64,000 nucleotides of DNA from JAZDCJ01 sp036311985. Lineage in GTDB: Bacteria; Actinomycetota; Actinomycetes; Actinomycetales; Micrococcaceae. The notes beneath the pieces were generated by a model that saw nothing but the letters and a program-made list of their open reading frames with translations, had not been told where the DNA came from and made no database searches. Below, one piece after another: positions 44,658 to 51,895 of the stretch. The position numbers were made by a program, and so were the translations under genes. The stretch is from the NCBI RefSeq assembly GCF_036311985.1, contig NZ_JAZDCJ010000038.1; one strand, written 5' to 3'. How positions within the stretch are numbered: position 1 is the first letter of the stretch; each line of letters opens with the position of its first letter.

Positions 44658-44789
44658 TCCCGGCCGGCGCCACCGCGCCCCACCGCCAGCAGGCAGGAGG
44701 CCTGCCGGGGATGCCCGCCCCACCGGCGCCGAACCATCAGAGGGCGGGAGGCCCGTCGGGGCCGCCCGGCCCCTTCTTGTCGACGGACG

Positions 44790-44805
44790 CGGCGGGGCCC
44801 CGCCG
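44790..44805. terminator. GC palindrome between convergent genes
   Basis: CGGCGGGGCCCCGCCG is a perfect palindrome between the MFS and DUF1844 genes; a second one, ACGGGGCCCCGT, follows at about 44829. Either could fold as a bidirectional stop signal, without a T tract. Confidence 0.4.
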
Positions 44806-44858
44806 TCCCGCCGTCGTCACGGCGGGTCGACGGGGCCCCGTGGGTTCCCGGCGTGGGG

Positions 44859-45227
44859 TCAGTTCACCGGTCCGGTGAACTTCTCTCCCGGGCCCTGGCC
44901 CGGCGCGTCCTGGATCGTCGACGCCTCGCGGAAGGCGAGCTGGAGCGAGCGCAGCCCGTCGCGGAGCGGGGCGGCGTGCTGGCTGCCGATCTCCGGGGCG
45001 GCGGCGGTGATGAGGCCCGCGAGGGCGGTGATCAGCTTGCGGGCCTCGTCGAGGTCCTTGAGGTCCTCGGCGTCGTCGCCGGCGGCGAGGCCGCACTTCA
45101 CCGCGGCGGCGCTCATCAAGTGGACGGCGGCCGTCGTGATGATCTCGACGGCGGGTACTTCGGCGATGTCTCGGACGGCTCCGGCCTCGGGCGCGACGGA
45201 CTCCGGATTCGATTCGGGGGTGCTCAT
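44859..45227 (-). CDS. DUF1844 family protein
   Basis: A 122-residue protein of the DUF1844 family, typically found next to infC in actinobacteria. The core is VEIITTAAVHLMSAAAVKCGL and EARKLITALAGLI (in part), predicted all-helical. Function unknown. GGAAAG lies 9 nt before the ATG. It is divergent from the infC leader. Confidence 0.82.
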   Translation of the reverse strand: MSTPESNPESVAPEAGAVRDIAEVPAVEIITTAAVHLMSAAAVKCGLAAGDDAEDLKDLDEARKLITALAGLITAAAPEIGSQHAAPLRDGLRSLQLAFREASTIQDAPGQGPGEKFTGPVN

Positions 45228-45229
45228 AC

Positions 45230-45238
45230 TGCTAAGCT
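45230..45238 (+). promoter_or_regulatory. extended -10 for infC
   Basis: TGC followed by TAAGCT resembles an extended -10 (TGN-TANNNT). It would give an infC leader of about 250 nt. Confidence 0.4.
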
Positions 45239-45316
45239 TTCCACAGACCGACCTGATTCGTGCATTCGGGGGGCGCCGTGACGTGGCCCCCTTCCGTTCG
45301 AAGCAGGCATGCAAGT

Positions 45317-45451
45317 GGAGGCCTGACTCCCACCCGCGATAGCCGCAGAGGCTGCCGGGTCAATTCGGCGGTGGAGGTCCAACCTCCACCCGGCGGCCCG
45401 TCCGTCAACGAATTCCAAGGCCTCCGCCTGCCCCGCAGCCGGAGGCCTTTT
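45317..45451 (+). promoter_or_regulatory. infC leader attenuator with antiterminator
   Basis: The terminator stem is AAGGCCTCCG (45417-45426) with CGGAGGCCTT (45440-45449) and a short T tract. GGAGGCCT at 45317-45324 is the exact complement of its left arm (45418-45425) and can form an antiterminator. Between them lies the hairpin GGTGGAGGT/ACCTCCACC (45370-45390). This layout resembles the L20-controlled leader of Bacillus infC. Confidence 0.65.
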
Positions 45452-45494
45452 CCTGTTGCGGGCGGCTTCGGACCACGAACAGCAGGAGTGACAC

Positions 45495-46514
45495 ATCAGC
45501 GATCCACGCATTAACGATCGAATCCGCGTCCCGGAGGTGCGGTTGGTTGGACCCAACGGCGAACAGGTGGGCGTAGTCCGCATCGAGGACGCCTTGCGTC
45601 TGGCCGCCGAGTCCGATCTTGATCTCGTCGAGGTGGCGCCTACGGCCAAGCCTCCCGTGTGCAAGCTGATGGACTTCGGCAAGTACAAGTACGAAGCCGC
45701 CGTGAAGGCGCGCGAGGCCCGGAAGAACCAGACCAACACGGTTCTCAAGGAAATCCGCTTCCGCCTGAAGATCGACAAGCACGACTACGAGACGAAGACG
45801 GGCCACGCCCTGCGCTTCCTCTCCGCCGGCGACAAGGTCAAGGCGATGATCCAGTTCCGCGGCCGCGAACAGCAGCGTCCGGAAATGGGCATCCGCCTGC
45901 TGAACAAGTTCGCCGAGGACGTCGCCTCGGTCGGCATCGTCGAGTCCACGCCGCGGATCGACGGGCGCAACATGGTCATGGTCGTCGGCCCCCTGAAGAA
46001 CAAGGCGGAGGCCAAGGCCGAGGCGCGCCGCCAGGCGCAGCGCGAGCAGGACAAGGCGAAGGCGGCCGCGGGCAAGGAACGGGTCGACACCGACGCGGAC
46101 CGGCCGGCGATGTCGCAGTCGCTGGGCGACGCCCTGCCGGAAGGCCTGAAGGCGCAGTTGGCCGCCAACGAGGCGGCGGCCGACGAGGCAGTGGTCGACG
46201 AGGCAGTGGCCGAGCCGGCAGCTGCTGAGGCCCCGGCCGCCGAGGACGTCCCGGTGGCGGCCGAGCCCGCCGAGGAGAAGCCGGCCCAGCCGGTGGAGAC
46301 CGCGCCGGTCCAGCCCCGGGCGGCGGCCAAGCCGGCCGCGGAGGTCAAGCCGGTGGCCAAGCCGGCCGCTGAGGCCAAGCCTGCTGCGGCGAAGCCCGCC
46401 GTGGCGGCGCCGAAGCCAGCGGCCAAGCCGGCCCCGAAGCCGGCCGCAGCGGCACCCAGGCCGGCCCCGAAGCCGGCGCCCCGCAGCTCTGCCAAGCCGG
46501 GTCCCGCCAAGTAG
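45495..46514 (+). CDS. infC: translation initiation factor IF-3
   Basis: A 339-residue factor that keeps the 30S subunit free and proofreads start codons. The N-domain begins SDPRINDRIRVPEVRLVGP and the C-domain includes KEIRFRLKIDKHDYETKT and VKAMIQFRGRE. The conserved N-terminus lies upstream of the first GTG (45537); in frame before it there is a TGA at 45489 and no ATG/GTG/TTG, but ATC at 45495 stands 6 nt after AGGAGT. An AUC start is therefore proposed, comparable to the AUU start of E. coli infC used for autoregulation. The C-terminus carries about 150 extra residues rich in Ala, Pro and Lys. Confidence 0.88.
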   Translation: MSDPRINDRIRVPEVRLVGPNGEQVGVVRIEDALRLAAESDLDLVEVAPTAKPPVCKLMDFGKYKYEAAVKAREARKNQTNTVLKEIRFRLKIDKHDYETKTGHALRFLSAGDKVKAMIQFRGREQQRPEMGIRLLNKFAEDVASVGIVESTPRIDGRNMVMVVGPLKNKAEAKAEARRQAQREQDKAKAAAGKERVDTDADRPAMSQSLGDALPEGLKAQLAANEAAADEAVVDEAVAEPAAAEAPAAEDVPVAAEPAEEKPAQPVETAPVQPRAAAKPAAEVKPVAKPAAEAKPAAAKPAVAAPKPAAKPAPKPAAAAPRPAPKPAPRSSAKPGPAK

Positions 46515-46600
46515 GCGGACCGGGCTGGCACATCCCCACCGGGATGCACACCCACCCACGGGCTTCCGGATCCGGAAGCCCGCAAGATCCCCGGTCCGCC
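46514..46600 (+). promoter_or_regulatory. three-way-junction RNA between infC and rpmI
   Basis: GGCGGACCGGG (46514-46524) pairs perfectly over 11 bp with CCCGGTCCGCC (46590-46600). Inside are two hairpins: CATCCC/GGGATG (46531-46546) and the 24-nt perfect palindrome at 46559-46582 centred on CCGGATCCGG. It ends 35 nt before the rpmI ATG and is a candidate L20 or L35 regulatory site. Confidence 0.65.
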
Positions 46601-46635
46601 AGCGGACACGGGAGCACGTAAGGAGAACGGCGGAC

Positions 46636-46830
46636 ATGCCGAAGTTCAAGACCCACAGCGGTGCCAAGAAGCGCTTCAAGCTCACCGGCAGCGGCAAGCT
46701 CAAGCGCCAGCAGGCCAACCGCCGCCACTACCTGGAGCACAAGCCCTCCACGCTGACCCGCCGGCTCAAGGGCGACCTGATCGTCTCCAAGGCCGACACC
46801 AAGACCATCAAGCGGATGCTGGGCCTCTAA
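46636..46830 (+). CDS. rpmI: 50S ribosomal protein L35
   Basis: A 64-residue basic protein of the large subunit. The opening PKFKTHSGAKKRFK and the HYLEHKPS segment identify it. AAGGAG lies 11 nt before the ATG. It sits between infC and rplT as in most bacteria. In the following gap GGGAGC/GCTCCC (46842-46857) forms a small hairpin before rplT. Confidence 0.97.
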   Translation: MPKFKTHSGAKKRFKLTGSGKLKRQQANRRHYLEHKPSTLTRRLKGDLIVSKADTKTIKRMLGL

Positions 46831-46934
46831 GCAGACGCACCGGGAGCCCCCGCTCCCATCCATTCACGCAGTTCCCTCCGGGCTCGCCGCCGCATGATCG
46901 GCGCACCGGGGGCCAGATATTAAGGAGTACACAC

Positions 46935-47639
46935 GTGGCACGTGTGAAGCGGGCAGTCAACGCCCACAAGAAGCGCCGGGTCGTCCTCGATCGGGCCAAG
47001 GGCTACCGTGGTCAGCGTTCGCGCCTCTACCGCAAGGCCAAGGAGCAGCTGCTGCACTCGTTCGTGTACAGCTACGGCGACCGCCGCAAGCGCAAGGGCG
47101 ACTTCCGCCGCCTGTGGATCCAGCGCATCAACGCCGCTGCCCGCGCCAACGGCCTGACCTACAACCGCCTCATCCAGGGCCTGAAGGCCGCCGAGGTCGA
47201 GGTCGACCGCCGCATGCTCGCCGAGCTGGCCGTCTCCGATGCCAACGCCTTCGCCGCGCTGGTCAAGGTCGCCAAGGAGGCCCTGCCGGCCGACGTCAAC
47301 GCACCGAAGCCGGCCGCTGCCGCTCCGGCCGCACCGAAGGCCGCCAAGGCCGCGCCGAAGGCGGCCAAGGTCGAGGCTCCCGCCGCCACCGACGCCGACG
47401 CCGCCACCCCGGCCGCCAAGGCCGAGGCCGCCGGCGCCCGCAAGGCCGTCGAGGGCGAGGCCGCCCCGGAGGGCTTCGTCATCAAGGGCAACGCGCAGTC
47501 CAACAAGTACCACGTGCCCGGCTCGACCTGGTACGAGCAGACCGTCGCCGAGTACTGGTTCGACTCGATCGAGTCCGCCAAGGCCGCCGGCTTCGAGCCG
47601 GCCGGCGGCGAGGCCCGTCAGCAGATCAAGGACGCCTAG
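46935..47639 (+). CDS. rplT: 50S ribosomal protein L20 with C-terminal extension
   Basis: A 234-residue protein. Residues 1-117 are normal L20 (RVKRAVNAHKKRR, AKGYRGQRSRLYR, YNRLIQGLK), an early assembly protein and autogenous repressor in other bacteria. Then follow an Ala/Lys/Pro linker (about 120-175) and a compact C-terminal domain (FVIKGNAQSNKYHVPGS, WYEQTVAEYWFDS) that resembles the 'sunset' domain found on other actinobacterial proteins. Usual L20 length is about 120. The GTG has AAGGAG 7 nt upstream. Confidence 0.95.
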   Translation: MARVKRAVNAHKKRRVVLDRAKGYRGQRSRLYRKAKEQLLHSFVYSYGDRRKRKGDFRRLWIQRINAAARANGLTYNRLIQGLKAAEVEVDRRMLAELAVSDANAFAALVKVAKEALPADVNAPKPAAAAPAAPKAAKAAPKAAKVEAPAATDADAATPAAKAEAAGARKAVEGEAAPEGFVIKGNAQSNKYHVPGSTWYEQTVAEYWFDSIESAKAAGFEPAGGEARQQIKDA

Positions 47640-47662
47640 GTCCCCGCACCGACGGCAGCACC

Positions 47663-47702
47663 CCGCAGGGGGCGGAACCCATCGTGGTTCCGCCCCCTGC
47701 GG
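47663..47702 (+). terminator. terminator of the infC-rpmI-rplT operon
   Basis: A perfect 17-bp stem, CCGCAGGGGGCGGAACC with GGTTCCGCCCCCTGCGG, and a 6-nt loop. It lacks a T tract, as is common for high-GC actinobacteria. Confidence 0.8.
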
Positions 47703-47712
47703 CGTTCCCCGA

Positions 47713-47718
47713 TAGAGT
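47713..47718 (+). promoter_or_regulatory. -10 of the RNA methyltransferase gene, leaderless type
   Basis: TAGAGT, 6 nt before the ATG at 47725. Confidence 0.6.
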
Positions 47719-47724
47719 CTTCCC

Positions 47725-48621
47725 ATGATCCGCCCCGCGTCGCCTCCTCCCGTCCTGTCCAATCCGCGGGCCGACCGGGTCCGCGAGGTCGCCCGTCTGG
47801 CCACGCGCCAGGGACGGCAGAAGACCGGGCTGTTCCTGGCCGAGGGGCCGCAGGCCGTGCGCGAGGCCCTGCGCCTGCAGGGCCAACGTGCGCGCGATGG
47901 CGGCGATGCCGTCGTCGAACAGGTCTACGCGACCGGGGAGTGCCTGCGGCGCCACCCGGAGCTCGCCGCGGAGTCGGCCGGCGTCGAACTGCGCCTGGCG
48001 GAGCCGGAGGTCGTCGCGGCGATGGCGGACACGGTCACGCCGCAGGGCGTCGTGGCGGTGTGCCGCCTGCCCCGCACCCGCCTCGAGGACGTCCTCGAGG
48101 CGCGCCCGCGGCTCGTCGCCGTGCTGTGCCGCGTCCAGGACCCCGGCAATGCGGGGACGATCCTGCGCGCGGCCGACGCCGCGGGCGCCGATGCCGTGCT
48201 GCTGACCGAGGGCAGCGTCGACATCTACAACCCCAAGGCCGTCCGCTCCACGGTCGGTTCCCTCTTCCACCTGCCCGTCGTCACGGGCGTGCCCCTCGAG
48301 GCGGCCGCCGGGGCGCTGCGGGAGGCCGGGCTCTCCGTGCTGGCCGCCGACGGCTACGGCAGCGACGACCTCGATGGACTGCAGGACGACGCCGTCCGCC
48401 GCCACCTGGGCGGGGAGGAACCCGGCGTGCTCGCCGGTCCCACCGCCTGGCTCTTCGGCAACGAGGGCGCCGGCCTCGCCCAGGAGGAGCTGAGGCTGGC
48501 CTCGCGCCGCGTGGCGGTGCCGCTCTACGGTGTGGCTGAATCGCTCAACGTCGGAACTGCCGCTACCGTATGCCTGTACGCCTCGGCACGGGCCCAGCGG
48601 CGCGGAGGCACGCGCGGCTAG
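47725..48621 (+). CDS. SpoU/TrmH-family rRNA or tRNA 2'-O-methyltransferase
   Basis: A 298-residue SPOUT enzyme. The N-terminal substrate-binding domain ends near 110; the knotted domain has VQDPGNAGTILRAADA (motif 1), LFGNEGAGL (motif 2) and VPLYGVAESLNVGTAATV (motif 3). It follows rplT as tsnR does in mycobacteria. The target nucleotide is not known. Confidence 0.9.
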   Translation: MIRPASPPPVLSNPRADRVREVARLATRQGRQKTGLFLAEGPQAVREALRLQGQRARDGGDAVVEQVYATGECLRRHPELAAESAGVELRLAEPEVVAAMADTVTPQGVVAVCRLPRTRLEDVLEARPRLVAVLCRVQDPGNAGTILRAADAAGADAVLLTEGSVDIYNPKAVRSTVGSLFHLPVVTGVPLEAAAGALREAGLSVLAADGYGSDDLDGLQDDAVRRHLGGEEPGVLAGPTAWLFGNEGAGLAQEELRLASRRVAVPLYGVAESLNVGTAATVCLYASARAQRRGGTRG

Positions 48622-48711
48622 GCAGGCCGCCGTCCGGTCCGCCCGGCCGCGGCCCCGTCGCGCCGGGGGAGGCCCAGGCTCCCCGCGTCCGGGGGAAAAG
48701 AGGTTGACTCC

Positions 48712-49671
48712 ATGGCAGCATCCGGTGGCACCAAGGCCGTCGTCGCCGCACTCGCGGCCAACCTGACCATCGCGGTCTTCAAGTTCGTGGCGTGGCTCGT
48801 GACGCAGTCCTCGTCGATGCTCGCCGAGGCCATCCACTCCGTCGCCGACTCCGGGAACCAGGTCCTGCTCCTCATCGGAGGCAAGAAGGCGACGCGTCAG
48901 GCGAGCCCCGAGCACCCCTTCGGCTACGGCCGGGAACGCTACATCTACTCCTTCATCGTCTCGATCGTGCTCTTCAGCGTCGGCGGGCTGTTCGCGCTGT
49001 ACGAGGCCTACCAGAAGTTCCTGCACCCCCACGGCATCGAGGGACGCTGGTGGTGGGTCCCCCTCGTGGTCCTGGTCGGCGCGATCATCGCCGAGTCGTT
49101 GTCCTTCCGCACCGCGGTCATCGAGTCGAACCACGTGCGCGGACGCAGCGGCTGGGTGCAGTTCGTCCGCCGCGCCAAGTCGCCCGAGCTGCCCGTCATC
49201 CTCCTCGAGGACCTCGGCGCCCTGTGCGGCCTCGTGTTCGCGCTGCTGGGCGTCTCGCTGACGCTCATCACCGGCAACGGGGTCTACGACGCCCTCGGAA
49301 CGGCGATGATCGGCCTGCTGCTCGTGGTCATCGCCGCGATCCTGGCGGTCGAGACCCGGTCCCTCCTGCTCGGCGAGTCCGCGACGCGCGAGCACGTCGC
49401 CGCGATCGAGCAGGCCATCACCTCCGACGGCACGGGCATCATCCACCTCAAGACGCTGCACCTGGGGCCCGAGGAGATCCTCGTCGCCGCCAAGATCTCC
49501 GTGGGAGCCGGCGCGAGCGGGGCCGAGATCGCCGCCGGCATCGACGCCGCGGAGTCGCGCATCCGCGCGGCCGTTCCCCTGCGGACCGTCATCTACCTCG
49601 AGCCGGACCTCGATCGGGACGCCGCGTCCCGGCCGGCCCCGTCCGGCGCCGGGCTGGACGGGACCCCGTGA
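48712..49671 (+). CDS. cation diffusion facilitator (zinc/iron/manganese efflux)
   Basis: A 319-residue CDF exporter with six membrane helices. The family signature SSSMLAEAIHSVADSGNQ supplies the HxxxD metal site, and LLEDLGALCG in helix 5 the DxxxD-like site (here E/D with Ala). It has a cytoplasmic C-terminal domain. AAAGAGG precedes the ATG. Its stop overlaps the Nudix gene (GTGA). Confidence 0.9.
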   Translation: MAASGGTKAVVAALAANLTIAVFKFVAWLVTQSSSMLAEAIHSVADSGNQVLLLIGGKKATRQASPEHPFGYGRERYIYSFIVSIVLFSVGGLFALYEAYQKFLHPHGIEGRWWWVPLVVLVGAIIAESLSFRTAVIESNHVRGRSGWVQFVRRAKSPELPVILLEDLGALCGLVFALLGVSLTLITGNGVYDALGTAMIGLLLVVIAAILAVETRSLLLGESATREHVAAIEQAITSDGTGIIHLKTLHLGPEEILVAAKISVGAGASGAEIAAGIDAAESRIRAAVPLRTVIYLEPDLDRDAASRPAPSGAGLDGTP

Positions 49672-50111
49672 CCGCGGGACGGCAGATCGTCGGGGCCGCG
49701 ATCGTCGACTCCCTCGCGGAGCCGTCGCGGCTGCTGGCGGCGCGCCGCTCCAGCCCCGAGCACCTGGCCGGGTTGTGGGAGTTCCCCGGCGGGAAGGTGG
49801 AGCCGGGGGAGGACTGCCGCGAAGCGCTGTTGCGCGAGCTCCGTGAGGAGCTCGGGATCGGCGCGGTCCTCGGCGCGGAGCTCGTCGGACCGACGCCCCG
49901 TGGCTGGCCGCTCGCGGGCACGGCCGCGATGCGCGTCTGGTTCACCGAGGTGTCCGACGGCGTGGCCGCGCCCCTCGAGGACCACGACGAGCTGCGCTGG
50001 GTGCGGCTCGGGGACGAGGCCCTGGCCCTGGACTGGATCCCGGCCGACCTGCCGATCGTGCGGGCGCTCCTGGAGGAGGCCGTGGCCGGACCTGATTCGG
50101 CGCGGCCCTAG
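49668..50111 (+). CDS. MutT-type Nudix hydrolase
   Basis: A 147-residue (deoxy)nucleoside triphosphate pyrophosphatase, probably cleaning 8-oxo-dGTP. The Nudix box is complete: GGKVEPGEDCREALLRELRE followed by ELGIG. The mutT-like N-terminus IVGAAIVD and LAGLWEFPGGK are typical. The GTG overlaps the CDF stop; the 3' end shares CTAG with the convergent VOC gene. Confidence 0.9.
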   Translation: MTAGRQIVGAAIVDSLAEPSRLLAARRSSPEHLAGLWEFPGGKVEPGEDCREALLRELREELGIGAVLGAELVGPTPRGWPLAGTAAMRVWFTEVSDGVAAPLEDHDELRWVRLGDEALALDWIPADLPIVRALLEEAVAGPDSARP

Positions 50112-50545
50112 TTCGACTCGGCCGGAGTGAACGCCCCGGCCGCGGCGCCTCCGGAGGCCGCCGCGTCGCGCCGGCCGCCCAGCGGATGGGCGAAGCGGAT
50201 CAGGTTGCCGTCGGGATCCACGTGCGCGCCTTCCCGCAGCCCGTACTCCGTGTCCACGGGATCGCTCGTGGGGGAGTCGTAGCCCCGCCCGTCCGTGGCC
50301 CGGCGCCATTCGGTGGCCAGTTCGTCGGCGTCGTCCACGTAGACGAAGGCCGAGGCGAAGTTCTCGGCCGGATCCAGGGTGGGTGCCTCCCACAAGTGGA
50401 TACGGACGTTGTCGCGCCGGGCGTAGGCGTAGGCCTCGTCGCCGTCGTAGCCGGTGACGTCGAAGCCGAGGCTCGCGTAGTGGGACATGGCCCGCTCGAT
50501 GTCGATGACGGGGAACACGGTCGCTGCTGCTTCCAGGGTGGCCAT
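50108..50545 (-). CDS. VOC superfamily protein (glyoxalase/bleomycin-resistance fold)
   Basis: A 145-residue protein with two beta-alpha-beta-beta-beta units (FPVIDIERAMSHYASLGFDV; then a His in IHLWEA and HVDPDGNLIRFAHP). The ExD metal pattern is partial, so binding of a ligand rather than catalysis is possible. A Gly/Ala-rich tail ends the protein. ATG is leaderless by spacing. Confidence 0.82.
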   Translation of the reverse strand: MATLEAAATVFPVIDIERAMSHYASLGFDVTGYDGDEAYAYARRDNVRIHLWEAPTLDPAENFASAFVYVDDADELATEWRRATDGRGYDSPTSDPVDTEYGLREGAHVDPDGNLIRFAHPLGGRRDAAASGGAAAGAFTPAESN

Positions 50546-50551
50546 ACCGCG

Positions 50552-50557
50552 AGCCTA
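50552..50557 (-). promoter_or_regulatory. -10 of the VOC gene, leaderless type
   Basis: TAGGCT on the minus strand, 6 nt before the ATG at 50545. Confidence 0.6.
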
Positions 50558-50666
50558 TCCAAGCCCGTGGCGCGGGACAACGCCCCGGCCGCTGGCGGGT
50601 TCGCGGCACGGACGGCGGCGCCCTGCCGTGGGGCACGCGTCCTGACCCGGCCCGGCCGCCGGGGAC

Positions 50667-51818
50667 TCACGGCAGCGTGAACAGCGCGTCCTGCCCCGCC
50701 GGCGCCCGGCCCGACGCGGCCGCCCTGGACCGGGAACGGCTTCCCGGCCCCGCCGCTGCGTGGCCCCGTCCGGCCGCTGCGTCCGCGTGGCCGTGGGAGG
50801 CACGCAGCTCCCGCGCCCTCTCCTGCGCCTCGCGAAAGGCGCCGCCGCCGGCCGCGAGCCCGTGGCGGGTGCGGAAGTGCCGGATGCGGCCCGCGAGCCA
50901 GGAACGGTACTGCGGATCCGCCGTCGACCCGCGCGCGAAGAGGCGGGAGTAGCCCGGAAGCAGGTCCGGGCGGTGGGTGCGCAGCCACGCGAAGTACCAC
51001 TCCCGGGCCCCGGGGCGCAGGTGGAGCGGGCCCGCGGTGACGCTCGAGGCTCCGGCCGCGGCGAGCGAGCCGCAGAGCGCGTCGAGGCACTCGTCAGAGT
51101 CGCTGAGCCACGGGAGCACGGGCATGGCCATCACGGACGCGTCGACGCCCGCGTCGACGAGCCGCCGCAGGAGGCGCAACCGCGCCGTGGGCGAGGGGGT
51201 GCCCGGTTCGATCCGGGCGCTGAGGGAATCGTCGGTCATGGCGATCGACAGGCCGACGCCGACGGGCACCCGCCGGGCGGCCCAGGTGAGCAGCTCGAGG
51301 TCGCGGGCCAGGAGCGTGCCCTTGGTCAGGATGGAGAACGGCGTCCCCGATCCGGCGAGGGCGCGGATGATCCCCGGCATCAGCCGGTAGCGCCCTTCCG
51401 CCCGCTGGTAGGGGTCGGTATTGGTGCCCAGGGCCACGTGCTCGCCGGCCCACGACGGACGGCGCAGCTCCGCGGCGAGGACCTCGGCGATGTTGACCTT
51501 CACGACGAGCTGGGCGTCGAAATCGGCTCCCGTGTCGAGATCCAGGTAGCTGTGGGTCTTGCGGGCGAAGCAGTAGACGCACGCGTGGCTGCACCCGCGG
51601 TACGGGTTCACGGTCCAGCGGAAGGGCATGCCGGAGGCCTCGGGAACCCGGTTCAGCGCGCTCTTGGAGAGGACCTCGTGAAAGGTGATTCCGTCGAAGG
51701 CGGGCGTCGTGACGCTGCGGAGGATCCCGCGGAGCGGAAGCGGGGCGCCGACCTGGCCGGCGGTCCCCGCTTCCGGCGATCCGGCTGGCTGCCGGATCAG
51801 CTGAGCTTCCCATCTCAC
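50667..51818 (-). CDS. radical SAM protein, Rv2578c/SplB-like, SOS-linked
   Basis: A 383-residue radical SAM protein. The cluster motif is CSHACVYCFARK after NPYRG, as in Rv2578c-type and spore-photoproduct-lyase-like proteins; LGTNTDPYQ, ILTKGTLLARD and SIAMTDDSL follow. The C-terminal 60 residues are Ala/Gly/Arg-rich. The GTG at 51818 gives the typical RWEAQ N-terminus; upstream residues are not conserved. A LexA box 9 bp upstream suggests SOS induction, as known for Rv2578c of M. tuberculosis. A DNA-repair role is inferred. Confidence 0.85.
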   Translation of the reverse strand: MRWEAQLIRQPAGSPEAGTAGQVGAPLPLRGILRSVTTPAFDGITFHEVLSKSALNRVPEASGMPFRWTVNPYRGCSHACVYCFARKTHSYLDLDTGADFDAQLVVKVNIAEVLAAELRRPSWAGEHVALGTNTDPYQRAEGRYRLMPGIIRALAGSGTPFSILTKGTLLARDLELLTWAARRVPVGVGLSIAMTDDSLSARIEPGTPSPTARLRLLRRLVDAGVDASVMAMPVLPWLSDSDECLDALCGSLAAAGASSVTAGPLHLRPGAREWYFAWLRTHRPDLLPGYSRLFARGSTADPQYRSWLAGRIRHFRTRHGLAAGGGAFREAQERARELRASHGHADAAAGRGHAAAGPGSRSRSRAAASGRAPAGQDALFTLP

Positions 51819-51826
51819 ACCTTGAG

Positions 51827-51842
51827 TAGAACATAGATTCGA
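51827..51842 (-). promoter_or_regulatory. LexA box of the radical SAM gene
   Basis: Read on the minus strand: TCGAAT-CTAT-GTTCTA, identical at 15 of 16 positions to the LysM-gene box. The -10 TATGTT (51830-51835) is again inside the box. Confidence 0.72.
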
Positions 51843-51883
51843 AGCAATGTCGAGTCCTTCGAACGCGGCAGGACCGTGCCGGA

Positions 51884-51889
51884 TACGAT
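51884..51889 (+). promoter_or_regulatory. pcp -10, leaderless type
   Basis: TACGAT, 6 nt before the ATG at 51896. Confidence 0.6.
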
Positions 51890-51895
51890 GGGCCC

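Noticed and set aside
45260..45514. 84-codon frame in the infC leader
   Set aside because: It crosses the attenuator and the infC start, has no ribosome site and no recognisable protein features; the RNA structure explains the region better.
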